From the NCBI GenBank assembly GCA_030593785.1, contig JAUVGM010000025.1, positions 1-12,890 on the forward strand: DNA of 12,890 bases. Direction: 5' to 3'. Each line of letters starts with the position of its first letter. Within the stretch, counting starts at the first letter, position 1. This document shows, in pieces, positions 5,993 through 12,890 of the stretch. The stretch comes from Gammaproteobacteria bacterium (GTDB taxonomy: Bacteria; Pseudomonadota; Gammaproteobacteria; UBA6429; Thiohalophilaceae). The translations under genes were made by a program, and so were the position numbers. The notes under the pieces are model-generated. The model searched no databases and was not told the origin of the DNA. It worked only from the letters and a program-made list of their open reading frames with translations.

Positions 5993-7478
5993 AATCTACA
6001 TTTAACTTTTTTCTGTTTTTTACAATGTTGAGCAATTGCTTGCTTAACTTAGTTGTTTTAGTGTTTGAGTTTAAGCTATATAAATCAGATGATAACTCAG
6101 ATATAAATTCTTCAAAGCTATTACTTACCTGATATTTATTTTTCCATAAATTAGCCCACTGGCTTATTGTTGTGTTTTCAGGCCAGTATTCAGCCTCTGC
6201 CATTAGAATGATGGATTCTCTGGTTTCCTTAATATCATTATTATCATGCAGTTTCTCAATGGCCTGTGCACGTTTGTTATGTGAATAAATATACCTTTGC
6301 CATACTTCGTAAATTTTTCTGCCGATATAAAATAACATAAAAATTATAGCTAAAGATAAAAAGCTTCGCCAAATAACACTTAAAACAAAAACATCTTCTG
6401 AGTGGTGAATTATTGTTTTAAGTTTTGCATCATCAGGATCGAAATATTGTATTTCTATTTTGGGTAGTGTTACAAAACCGCTTTGTAGAGCTTTAAAGGG
6501 TATAGAATAGTTTACCGTGCTGAATAAAGTGCTATCGGTTGCTTTAGTACTGCGTTCTGAATTAATCGGTAAAAACCTAACTTGCTTATTTGATTTAATT
6601 TGCCTTAACACTGGAGGTAGATTATAAGCGTTATTAAGTGCGCCGTTAATGCTGAGTTCCCAATAAGAGAGGGAGTTTGTTTGTAAAATATTTCTATTAA
6701 CAGAGACGCTTTTTATCGTTACCTTACCAACAGGAATAGTTGGGGGCAAGTAGGAGGGTAGGGCTTTAATGTTTAATGTTTTTATTGGTAAGTAAAACCG
6801 TTTTCTGGAAACACCACTAATACTGTAAGTAACAGGTGGAAGTTCTAATTTAAGAGCGCCACTTTTAATGGCAGATAGAGCCCAGCCAATTTGTAAAAGA
6901 TATGTTCCGTCTGTGTTTTTACTACGTTTAAAATTTAGTGCAGTATTTTCAAATCCATCTATGTCTGTATCCCCTTTAACTGATAAGCGTGCAGAAGACT
7001 CTGTTGAGATAAAGGCAACTTGAATAATTAATTGTTGCCTTTCATAAGGTGAAATTGTAGAAAAGGTTGCTTTAGGAACGCTAATCTTTCCTTGTTTAAC
7101 ATGAATGGTTTTCTTTTGACTTTGTGCATCATTAATTGTTAACCCAGGTATTATCAGCTTACCAATGTGGCGCGGATAGAGTTTTAATTTTAATATTTGT
7201 ACTGATTTTCCTGGCCAGCGTTTGTCACTTGTGTCATTGATCACGTAGTCAGCAACCACTCCAAAATCATTGTTTAATGGATTTAGTTTTACATTGGTGA
7301 TTTTAGATTTAAGGGAAATACCATATAACTCTGCTCGTATTGGCCGACCAAGTATACTTTCTGATTTATCAACAAATAACATTAGTTGTGTGTTATCAAT
7401 ATCTTTACCAGCAAGACAGGTGTTATTAATTAATGAAATTAATAAAATAGACAGGTATTTTAGGCTAATATTTACCAT
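5982..7478 (-). CDS. batD: BatD-like protein, periplasmic domain with one C-terminal membrane anchor
   Basis: A 498-residue protein and the last gene of the operon. A signal peptide (about 1-23, ending TCLA) leads a large beta-rich periplasmic region (24-365) of the BatD (aerotolerance) type, including the early VDKSESILGRPIRAELYG strand pair and a later Ig-like segment with LPPVTYSISG. One membrane segment lies at about 367-386, followed by a charged cytoplasmic tail (387-498). BatD proteins are thought to work with BatA/B in a cell-envelope complex; their exact role is unproven. The start ATG overlaps the end of the upstream gene by 7 bp (ATGGTAA, bases 7478-7472), with a GGTG seven bases before it, so translation is probably coupled. 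The assignment rests on architecture and position more than on sharp motifs, because this family diverges quickly. Confidence 0.85.
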   Translation of the reverse strand: MVNISLKYLSILLISLINNTCLAGKDIDNTQLMLFVDKSESILGRPIRAELYGISLKSKITNVKLNPLNNDFGVVADYVINDTSDKRWPGKSVQILKLKLYPRHIGKLIIPGLTINDAQSQKKTIHVKQGKISVPKATFSTISPYERQQLIIQVAFISTESSARLSVKGDTDIDGFENTALNFKRSKNTDGTYLLQIGWALSAIKSGALKLELPPVTYSISGVSRKRFYLPIKTLNIKALPSYLPPTIPVGKVTIKSVSVNRNILQTNSLSYWELSINGALNNAYNLPPVLRQIKSNKQVRFLPINSERSTKATDSTLFSTVNYSIPFKALQSGFVTLPKIEIQYFDPDDAKLKTIIHHSEDVFVLSVIWRSFLSLAIIFMLFYIGRKIYEVWQRYIYSHNKRAQAIEKLHDNNDIKETRESIILMAEAEYWPENTTISQWANLWKNKYQVSNSFEEFISELSSDLYSLNSNTKTTKLSKQLLNIVKNRKKLNVDSKN

Positions 7479-9334
7479 GGTTTAACACCGGGTATTGTCT
7501 TTGCTTTTTCAACGGGAGCAGGGAAACCTTCTTCAATTTCAAATAATCGCTTCCACAATAAATGTTGGGAGTCATCTATTGTATTTAAATACTGCTGGGC
7601 TTGTAATAGTGAAATATTATTGTTTTTTCTATAGCTTGATTGCGTATTTTGTAAAATCCCCTGATCAGCTAATTCAATATTATGTAATCCGGATAGTAAT
7701 AGCTTTTTGATACTATCCTCATCTAAATTGGGCAATTTTGGTAAAGGGATATTTTGCTGCAACCCGCTAGTACCCTCACCAAGAGATACCGAGGTGTTTT
7801 CATTAATCTCAACACCACTAGCAATAGTAGCTGAACGTGGGCCTGTTCCTTGTCGTGAAGATAAGATGTTCTTTTCTTTTTCCTTTATTCTTAACTCAAT
7901 GTTTGCCTTTAATATTTTGCTGACTTTTAAGTTGTATAAACTGGCTTTATCTTCAGGTCTATAACGCAATACATCCTTGTAAGTGGTTATGGCGGTTGTA
8001 AAATTACCTGTTCTGAAATAACTATTAGCAAGGTTGTACAAGGTAGTGACACGTTGCGAGTCGTTTTTTGCACTCAATAGAGCAAAAGTGAATTGTGGTA
8101 TAGCTTTATGATAGTGTCCTATCTTATATAAGCTATTAGCCTGTCCCAGATAACTGTTATAGCCCTTTATATTTTGATAAAGCTTTGCTGCATCAGAATA
8201 GTGTTCTTTTTGGTATGCACGATAAGCAGCTTGTTCGTCTGTTTGTCCAGATTCAAGTGCATAAACATCATTTTCAGGATATGAGAACATACATATTGAA
8301 ACCAGAAAAAGGGTAGCAATATTTTTCTTTTTAATTTTGAAAGTGTTTAACGAAAATATAAAGAGAAAAACTGATGTTATAAGAAAGAAGGGGAAAAGTT
8401 CATTCCAGAGGATTTGTTTTTCTTCGTTTTTATTCGTAATGGAGTTGTGATTTGTTATCCCTTTATCAAAAAGAATGGACCAATCGCTGTCATCATTATA
8501 TACCGGGCTATATTTACCATTAGATTTGTTAGCAAGTTTACGTAAATTATCTTCATTCATTCTTGATATTACGTGTTGTTGATTATATTGCAGCCATGTT
8601 CCATCTTTCATTTGTACAGCTTCACCCTCAGGAGTGCCTGCTCCAAGTACAAAGATCGGTGTAGCCTGATCATTCAGGCTTGTTAATTGTTCATCTGTAA
8701 ATGATTCGAAGTCACCATCGGTTATTAAAACAATGACTGATTTTCCTTTGGTTTTTGAGAGTTCTTTTTTAGCAAGTAGCAATGCTTCAAATGGTTTACT
8801 CCCTGTCGTTGGGAACTTCAACTGATCAAGTGTTTCAATATACGTTTTTAGAGTCTCATGATCAGATGTTATTGGTACATAGAGATGAGGTCTTGCAGAA
8901 AAAACAGTAATTCCAATGCGATGAGCATGTGCTTTTTCTAATAATTCATAGATTTCTAATTTACTACGACGTAAGCGGTTTGGAGTAATATCTCTTGCCT
9001 GCATTGATGCTGAAAGATCAACTACCAACATAATATTAACACCAAGAAGTTGATTTTTATCAACGTGACTTAGTGGTAAACGTGGTCCGGCAAGTGCGAT
9101 TGAGAACAATAACCAGGCAAACAAGTAAGCTGTATTTTTACTAAAGGCTTTTATTGTGAATACATTACTTGCAGGCCAGACGACCCATGGTTGCAACTTT
9201 TTCTCAGCATAGAGTGTGAGGTTGTTCTTTTGAATAAGCTTTTTTACAAATAGAATGATAATGGGTTGCAGAGCAAGAAGTAACCAAAGAGGTTCTCGCC
9301 ATGAGATGTTCTGTAAGTGTAATAGTGAACTCAT
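7472..9334 (-). CDS. batB: BatB-BatC fusion: membrane VWA domain plus periplasmic TPR domain
   Basis: 620 residues. Membrane segments lie at about 14-30 and 66-83, then a von Willebrand A domain (about 98-295) with an intact metal site: DLSAS (106-110), Thr176/177 in FPTTG and Asp206 in ITDGD. A third segment (312-330), the basic KIKKK and a fourth segment (338-352) follow. The KIKKK-hydrophobic-VYA stretch looks like a signal peptide kept inside the fusion, as expected if separate batB and batC genes merged. TPRs occupy about 366-475 (for example YNLANSYFRTGNFTTAI). A linker and a C-terminal DDSQHLLWKRLFE block resemble the end of fused gammaproteobacterial BatC proteins. The positive-inside rule places both VWA and TPR in the periplasm. 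The start overlaps the batA stop as ATGA (9334-9331) with no clear Shine-Dalgarno site, indicating coupling. Confidence 0.92.
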   Translation of the reverse strand: MSSLLHLQNISWREPLWLLLALQPIIILFVKKLIQKNNLTLYAEKKLQPWVVWPASNVFTIKAFSKNTAYLFAWLLFSIALAGPRLPLSHVDKNQLLGVNIMLVVDLSASMQARDITPNRLRRSKLEIYELLEKAHAHRIGITVFSARPHLYVPITSDHETLKTYIETLDQLKFPTTGSKPFEALLLAKKELSKTKGKSVIVLITDGDFESFTDEQLTSLNDQATPIFVLGAGTPEGEAVQMKDGTWLQYNQQHVISRMNEDNLRKLANKSNGKYSPVYNDDSDWSILFDKGITNHNSITNKNEEKQILWNELFPFFLITSVFLFIFSLNTFKIKKKNIATLFLVSICMFSYPENDVYALESGQTDEQAAYRAYQKEHYSDAAKLYQNIKGYNSYLGQANSLYKIGHYHKAIPQFTFALLSAKNDSQRVTTLYNLANSYFRTGNFTTAITTYKDVLRYRPEDKASLYNLKVSKILKANIELRIKEKEKNILSSRQGTGPRSATIASGVEINENTSVSLGEGTSGLQQNIPLPKLPNLDEDSIKKLLLSGLHNIELADQGILQNTQSSYRKNNNISLLQAQQYLNTIDDSQHLLWKRLFEIEEGFPAPVEKAKTIPGVKPW

Positions 9335-10425
9335 TTTTTTGCGAGCCGATGCTGAATCAGTGCTGCCTTAAATAGACTTACGAGTTGTTGAAGGCTAAAT
9401 ATGATGAATGCAGTAATTAAAAACCAATAATAAAGTTCTTCCCGATAATATTGTGGCTCCACTTTGCGTTTATTTGTTTCATGTAAATTAATCGCTTGAA
9501 TAGCATTTTGTAAAGCGCTTGGATTGATAGCATGATAACTTTTCGCACCAGTAATCGAAGAAATACGCTCGAGTAAATCAAGATCAACGGGGGAATAAAG
9601 CAAACCACTTTGACGGATCTCTTCAGCTGCAAGATTCGTTGCCCCAATGGCTATTGTATACAGTGGAAGTTTTGCATTTTTAGCAAGTTCTGCAGCAATG
9701 AGCGGATCAATATTACCTGTGGGCTGATCAGCATCAGTCAATAGAACAAGAACTCTCTTCCGATTAATCTCACCTGATTGATTATGTTTTTTTGTTGCCT
9801 GTTTTACAGCTAATGCAATGGCATCACCAATAGCATTGAAACGACCTGCAACAGTCGCTTGTACTCTGGATAACATTCTTTGCAGTAAGTATTGGTCTGA
9901 AGTGAGAGGGACGAGTGTATACGCTTGATCACCGAAAACAATAATACTCATTTTCTCGCCCTTAAGGTTTTCAATAAAATTATCTAACACACCTTTTAAT
10001 AAGCTCATGCGATCAATGCGTTCACCATTTAGAATGTAGTCACGCAAGATCATCGAGACAGAAGCATCTACGATAAAAATAATATCGCGTTCTTGAGGTG
10101 GCTCAGGTAATTTTTCACCAATTCTAATTGGCTGTGAAAGCCCAAGTACAAGAAAGGAAAAAATAACTAAATAGAGAACGTTAAAGTTTGATTTTTTGTT
10201 CCCGGAAATACTTTTCGTTTGTAATATACTGACAAGAGGATGTATTAGCGTTTTCTTTGAAGAGCAATCATATAAGCTGGCAGCTGAAATATTTACGATA
10301 TATTTATTACGGAATATTATCAATGTAATATTAATTGCTATAAATAAAGGTATCAGCCATAACCATTGCGGCTGGCTTAATTCAATACTGTTCCAGTTTT
10401 GAATTGTTGATAGGAAATCATTCAT
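9331..10425 (-). CDS. batA: BatA-like membrane VWA protein
   Basis: 364 residues from the chosen start. Numbering here counts from the longer alternative (ATG at 10431, two residues more). Membrane segments lie at about 22-40 and 84-98, the VWA domain at about 115-325 and a last segment at about 335-354 with a basic tail. The metal site has DASVS (122-126) and Asp233 in LTDAD, but the Thr usual in GxxTAIGDA is Asn199 (GRFNAIGDA). VWA proteins of Bat operons bind a divalent metal and are thought to form complexes with BatB and to act downstream of MoxR; direct function is unknown. The ATG at 10425 overlaps the upstream stop as ATGA and has GAAG eight bases before it (10437-10434). The ATG at 10431 would have that site only two bases away, so 10425 is preferred. 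Confidence 0.92.
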   Translation of the reverse strand: MNDFLSTIQNWNSIELSQPQWLWLIPLFIAINITLIIFRNKYIVNISAASLYDCSSKKTLIHPLVSILQTKSISGNKKSNFNVLYLVIFSFLVLGLSQPIRIGEKLPEPPQERDIIFIVDASVSMILRDYILNGERIDRMSLLKGVLDNFIENLKGEKMSIIVFGDQAYTLVPLTSDQYLLQRMLSRVQATVAGRFNAIGDAIALAVKQATKKHNQSGEINRKRVLVLLTDADQPTGNIDPLIAAELAKNAKLPLYTIAIGATNLAAEEIRQSGLLYSPVDLDLLERISSITGAKSYHAINPSALQNAIQAINLHETNKRKVEPQYYREELYYWFLITAFIIFSLQQLVSLFKAALIQHRLAKK

Positions 10426-10877
10426 GGCCATATCTTCAGCCAGTAAAGAGTGTCGTCGAATAGAGCGTTTAATTCTGCAGGTGATTTTTTATTTTTACTA
10501 TATCGCAAATCTGATATTGTTTTTGTAAATAGTTCCCAATCTTGTCTATATGCGTTAAGACGAACGGGTAAGTTTGTATCTGTATTAATTTGATTGAGTT
10601 TTAACCCTTGACGAAGAATGGAGCAAAGTTGGTATACTGCATCGTGTTCGTCCAGTTTTTTTTGTAAAAAATCAGCATGTATTTTTTTGATCTTGCGCTT
10701 TGCTATTCCCTTGGCTGAATAAAATAAGAGCCAGACAGTGTAAAGCAGAAGACTTACAACTAGCAGGCTAAATAATGATAGCAAGGTTAATTCTAATGAG
10801 CTGAGCGCAGGGAGTGCTAGTGGTTGGATGTCGTATATCCCATCTATTATGTTTAATGATATAGATTCATTATTCAT
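10422..10877 (-). CDS. DUF4381 single-span membrane protein
   Basis: 151 residues. The short N-terminus with DIQPLALP matches the usual start of DUF4381 proteins, which are a regular part of gammaproteobacterial MoxR/Bat operons. One membrane segment (about 29-54) is followed by basic residues (KGIAKRKIKK), so the C-terminal helical region (about 60-151, with many charged residues and ending in LYWLKIWP) should be cytoplasmic. That tail could contact MoxR or DUF58, but this is inference and the function of the family is unknown. The ATG begins 2 bp after the DUF58 stop and the gene ends in the ATGA overlap with batA. No clear Shine-Dalgarno site is seen, so coupled translation is likely. Confidence 0.85.
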   Translation of the reverse strand: MNNESISLNIIDGIYDIQPLALPALSSLELTLLSLFSLLVVSLLLYTVWLLFYSAKGIAKRKIKKIHADFLQKKLDEHDAVYQLCSILRQGLKLNQINTDTNLPVRLNAYRQDWELFTKTISDLRYSKNKKSPAELNALFDDTLYWLKIWP

Positions 10878-10879
10878 AT

Positions 10880-11908
10880 TTAAATTACAACCATGTTTTC
10901 TATAGCGTCATCTGTTGTAGAAATAATTTGATAAGGGATTGATATGTTTTCAAACAATATTTTTATTGATGAAAAATATTCATTTGACTTGAGTTTATAA
11001 TGGTTTTGTTCGATTAATGAATTTGTATCAATATCGGTATATTTATTTGCCTTTATATCTTTTAGTTTGAGCATTCCTGATTTCGGTAAATTTATTTCAG
11101 CAGGATCTGTTATATGTATCGCATATACCTGATGTGCTGTTGTAAGTTGTAACAATGTCGATTGAGTCTTTTCATTTATATCGTGAAAATCACTAATAAG
11201 ATAAATAGTAGAACCTAAAGTTAATACTTCATTGAGTATGCGGAGTACATCATTGAGTTTAGGTTCCTGATTATCCTGTTTATTAAATACTGGTGAAGCA
11301 GGTCGAGCAGCCTGGTGAATAAAGTCAAAAATAGCTTGCTTGTTGTTGTTTTCTTTAAACCATTGCAACTCTTTATCCAGAATAAGTCCTCCGACTGAAA
11401 AATTATTTTCTTGCGCTATGAATGCTGCAATGGCAGCTGTACGTGCAACCTGGGTAATTTTAAGACGTTGTTTTGTCCCAAAACGCATGGAGTTACGACG
11501 GTCGACAAGTATAAAAACACCGGGTTGTCTTTCTTCACGAAAAACCTTCATATATTGTTGGCCGGTTCGTGCAGTTAATTGCCAATTCATATAACGCGGG
11601 TCATCGCCCGGTTGATAATGTCGACTTTCTTCATAATCCATTCCATGGCCACGGTATATGGAGCGTATATCCCCCATTTGTCGTGATGCTGTGTCATGTT
11701 TATAAGAAGGAGATTTGTTGTTACTTTTTACTCGATGTAATAAATCAAGAATTTCATCATTATTCATTAATGCTTTATTAAATCGTTTATCTGTCTTTAT
11801 GAAAGACTGCTGACCGATTTGTTTTAATTGTTGAATGAGATTGAGCACTGATGAGATATGTATCTTAAGGAATGGGTATTTCTGATAAGAGGTGTTGAAT
11901 AATGTCAT
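10880..11908 (-). CDS. DUF58 (VWA-like) protein, cytoplasmic
   Basis: 342 residues without membrane segments. The DUF58 signature spans 87-114 (GHGMDYEESRHYQPGDDPR, then NWQLTAR), followed by YMKVFREERQ and the degenerate metal-site strand VDRRNSMRFGT (135-145). In standard VWA domains the latter reads DxSxS; here Arg138 replaces the first Ser. DUF58 proteins are encoded next to MoxR ATPases across bacteria and are regarded as likely MoxR partners or clients. The ATG at 11908 gives a 44-bp overlap with moxR, and the first 50 residues lie before the region usually conserved (DEILDLLHRV). GTG 11848 (residue 21) and ATG 11767 (residue 48) are alternative starts, but neither has a good Shine-Dalgarno site. 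The true start is therefore uncertain. Confidence 0.93.
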   Translation of the reverse strand: MTLFNTSYQKYPFLKIHISSVLNLIQQLKQIGQQSFIKTDKRFNKALMNNDEILDLLHRVKSNNKSPSYKHDTASRQMGDIRSIYRGHGMDYEESRHYQPGDDPRYMNWQLTARTGQQYMKVFREERQPGVFILVDRRNSMRFGTKQRLKITQVARTAAIAAFIAQENNFSVGGLILDKELQWFKENNNKQAIFDFIHQAARPASPVFNKQDNQEPKLNDVLRILNEVLTLGSTIYLISDFHDINEKTQSTLLQLTTAHQVYAIHITDPAEINLPKSGMLKLKDIKANKYTDIDTNSLIEQNHYKLKSNEYFSSIKILFENISIPYQIISTTDDAIENMVVI

Positions 11909-12827
11909 CTGCTGAAATATTCGCAGCCAGTGCAGAATAGTCCAGAATAAGACGATGTCTTAGTACATCCGGTGCAACTTCTAAAATATCTTCCGGGATA
12001 ACATGATCTCGGCCTGCTAAGTACGCAAGGGCACTGGAAGCTCGTAATAGTGCTATGGAGGCACGGGGCGAGGCGCCTGCAATTAAAATGTTTCCCCAAT
12101 CTTTATGCCATTTTTCCAGGCTACGTGTTGCAGTAACAATCGTTACAATATATTTTTCGAGCATTTCATCAACATGAATATCTGCAACTTCACGTCGGGC
12201 TGCTAATACTGTTTCTGGGGTAATAGGTGATTCAATAGTTTCTTTATCTTCACCGTAATGATGTTTACGATCAAGTTTGAGAATTTCCAGTTCTTCTTCC
12301 GGTGTTGGATAGTCAAGTTTTATATGTAACAAAAAACGATCTAATTGAGCTTCAGGCAAAGGGTACGTGCCTGATTGTTCCAGAGGGTTTTGTGTTGCCA
12401 TTACAACAAACAAGTCGGGTAGTGATCGTGTTACACCTCCGACAGTAACCTGGTGTTCTGCCATGGCCTCTAATAAAGCAGACTGAACTTTTGGTGGAGC
12501 ACGGTTAATCTCATCGGCTAATACGATTTCGTGGAAAATAGGTCCTTTAACAAATTTAAACTGATGAGCTTCCGGATCAAAAATATCAATACCGGTTAAG
12601 TCACCAGGCATTAAATCGGGTGTAAATTGAATGCGTTGAAATCCTGCATGTACACCACTTGCCAACGTATTAACAGCAGTAGTTTTTGCTAATCCTGGTG
12701 CTCCTTCGAGTAATACATGGCCACCGGTTAATAAGCTGATTAACAAACGGTCGAGCAATTTTTTTTGCCCAATAATTAGTTGCTCAAGGTGAGTGCGTAG
12801 TTTTAGAAATTCAGTTTGCGTTTGCAT
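11865..12827 (-). CDS. moxR: MoxR family AAA+ ATPase
   Basis: A 320-residue AAA+ ATPase and the first gene of the operon. Motifs: Walker A GAPGLAKT (42-49), the MoxR segment QFTPDLMPGDLTG (67-79), Walker B IVLADEIN with Asp105 and Glu106, sensor 1 ATQNP (144-148), LDRF with Arg164, and sensor 2 GASPRAS near 255-261. MoxR proteins act like chaperones that assemble or activate VWA-domain partners, so DUF58, BatA and BatB are the obvious partners here. Its 3' end overlaps the DUF58 gene by 44 bp. The start ATG is the only one fitting the family's N-terminus (LIIGQ at 17-21), although no clear Shine-Dalgarno site precedes it. Confidence 0.96.
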   Translation of the reverse strand: MQTQTEFLKLRTHLEQLIIGQKKLLDRLLISLLTGGHVLLEGAPGLAKTTAVNTLASGVHAGFQRIQFTPDLMPGDLTGIDIFDPEAHQFKFVKGPIFHEIVLADEINRAPPKVQSALLEAMAEHQVTVGGVTRSLPDLFVVMATQNPLEQSGTYPLPEAQLDRFLLHIKLDYPTPEEELEILKLDRKHHYGEDKETIESPITPETVLAARREVADIHVDEMLEKYIVTIVTATRSLEKWHKDWGNILIAGASPRASIALLRASSALAYLAGRDHVIPEDILEVAPDVLRHRLILDYSALAANISADDIIQHLLSEIPIP

Positions 12828-12890
12828 ATTAGTTATTGCTTTATTTTAATAAATTGAAAAGTATTTTTTCGTATACATTCGATAAAGTAT
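12828..12890 (-). other. Upstream flank of the Bat operon, possible promoter
   Basis: This 63-bp AT-rich stretch before moxR holds TAAAAT on the - strand (bases 12848-12843), a five-of-six match to a -10 box. The expected -35 position reads CGAAAA, a poor match. No other structure is seen before the window ends, so whether moxR is the first gene of the transcript cannot be told. Confidence 0.2.

Noticed and set aside
11905..12099. Small - strand frame inside moxR
   Set aside because: It is a shadow of the conserved sensor 2 region of moxR.
5982..12827. Reading the MoxR-VWA operon as a new antiviral defence system
   Set aside because: MoxR-VWA pairs occur in some conflict systems, but this six-gene order is the known Bat type, and no nuclease, protease effector or other defence gene is attached to it.

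Overview
The window looks like a low-GC gammaproteobacterial chromosome segment. The order mrcB (PBP1B), yoaA, tsaB and a complete MoxR/Bat operon, together with the protein sequences, resembles Gammaproteobacteria. The genus cannot be named from this sequence alone. No rRNA, tRNA, CRISPR array, prophage or transposase gene is visible.

Left half (bases 1-5992), all on the + strand: the 3' end of mrcB (peptidoglycan synthase PBP1B), a TPR lipoprotein 26 bp downstream, a small protein of a PD-(D/E)XK-like family (resembling DUF6998), a 134-bp imperfect palindrome that looks like a non-autonomous mobile element, yoaA (Fe-S XPD/DinG-type helicase), a short FHA-domain protein, tsaB (tRNA t6A synthesis) and a secreted DUF302 protein. 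yoaA and tsaB lie near each other in E. coli as well. The gap between yoaA and the FHA gene (264 bp) is the richest non-coding stretch, with direct repeats, inverted repeats and a probable terminator.

Right half (bases 5982-12827), all on the - strand: one tightly packed six-gene operon, transcribed right to left as moxR, DUF58, DUF4381, batA (VWA), batB-batC fusion (VWA plus TPR), batD. Successive genes overlap or are separated by only 2 bp, which implies translational coupling. By the positive-inside rule, MoxR and DUF58 are cytoplasmic, DUF4381 and BatD are single-span proteins, and the two VWA domains, the TPR domain and the large BatD domain face the periplasm. The layout suggests a cytoplasmic AAA+ ATPase coupled through the membrane to periplasmic metal-binding VWA proteins. 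Such operons are known (Bat, 'Bacteroides aerotolerance'; Francisella and Leptospira relatives), but their molecular job is not settled. The two blocks meet tail to tail, and their stop codons overlap by 11 bp.

The most unusual items are: the palindromic element whose first base completes a stop codon and whose removal would join two reading frames; a perfect 12-bp palindrome abutting the tsaB start codon; repeated GTGAC-type elements ahead of the FHA gene; and changes at metal-site (MIDAS) positions in BatA and DUF58. I found no convincing wholly new system. The Bat operon is the strongest candidate for unexplained biology.
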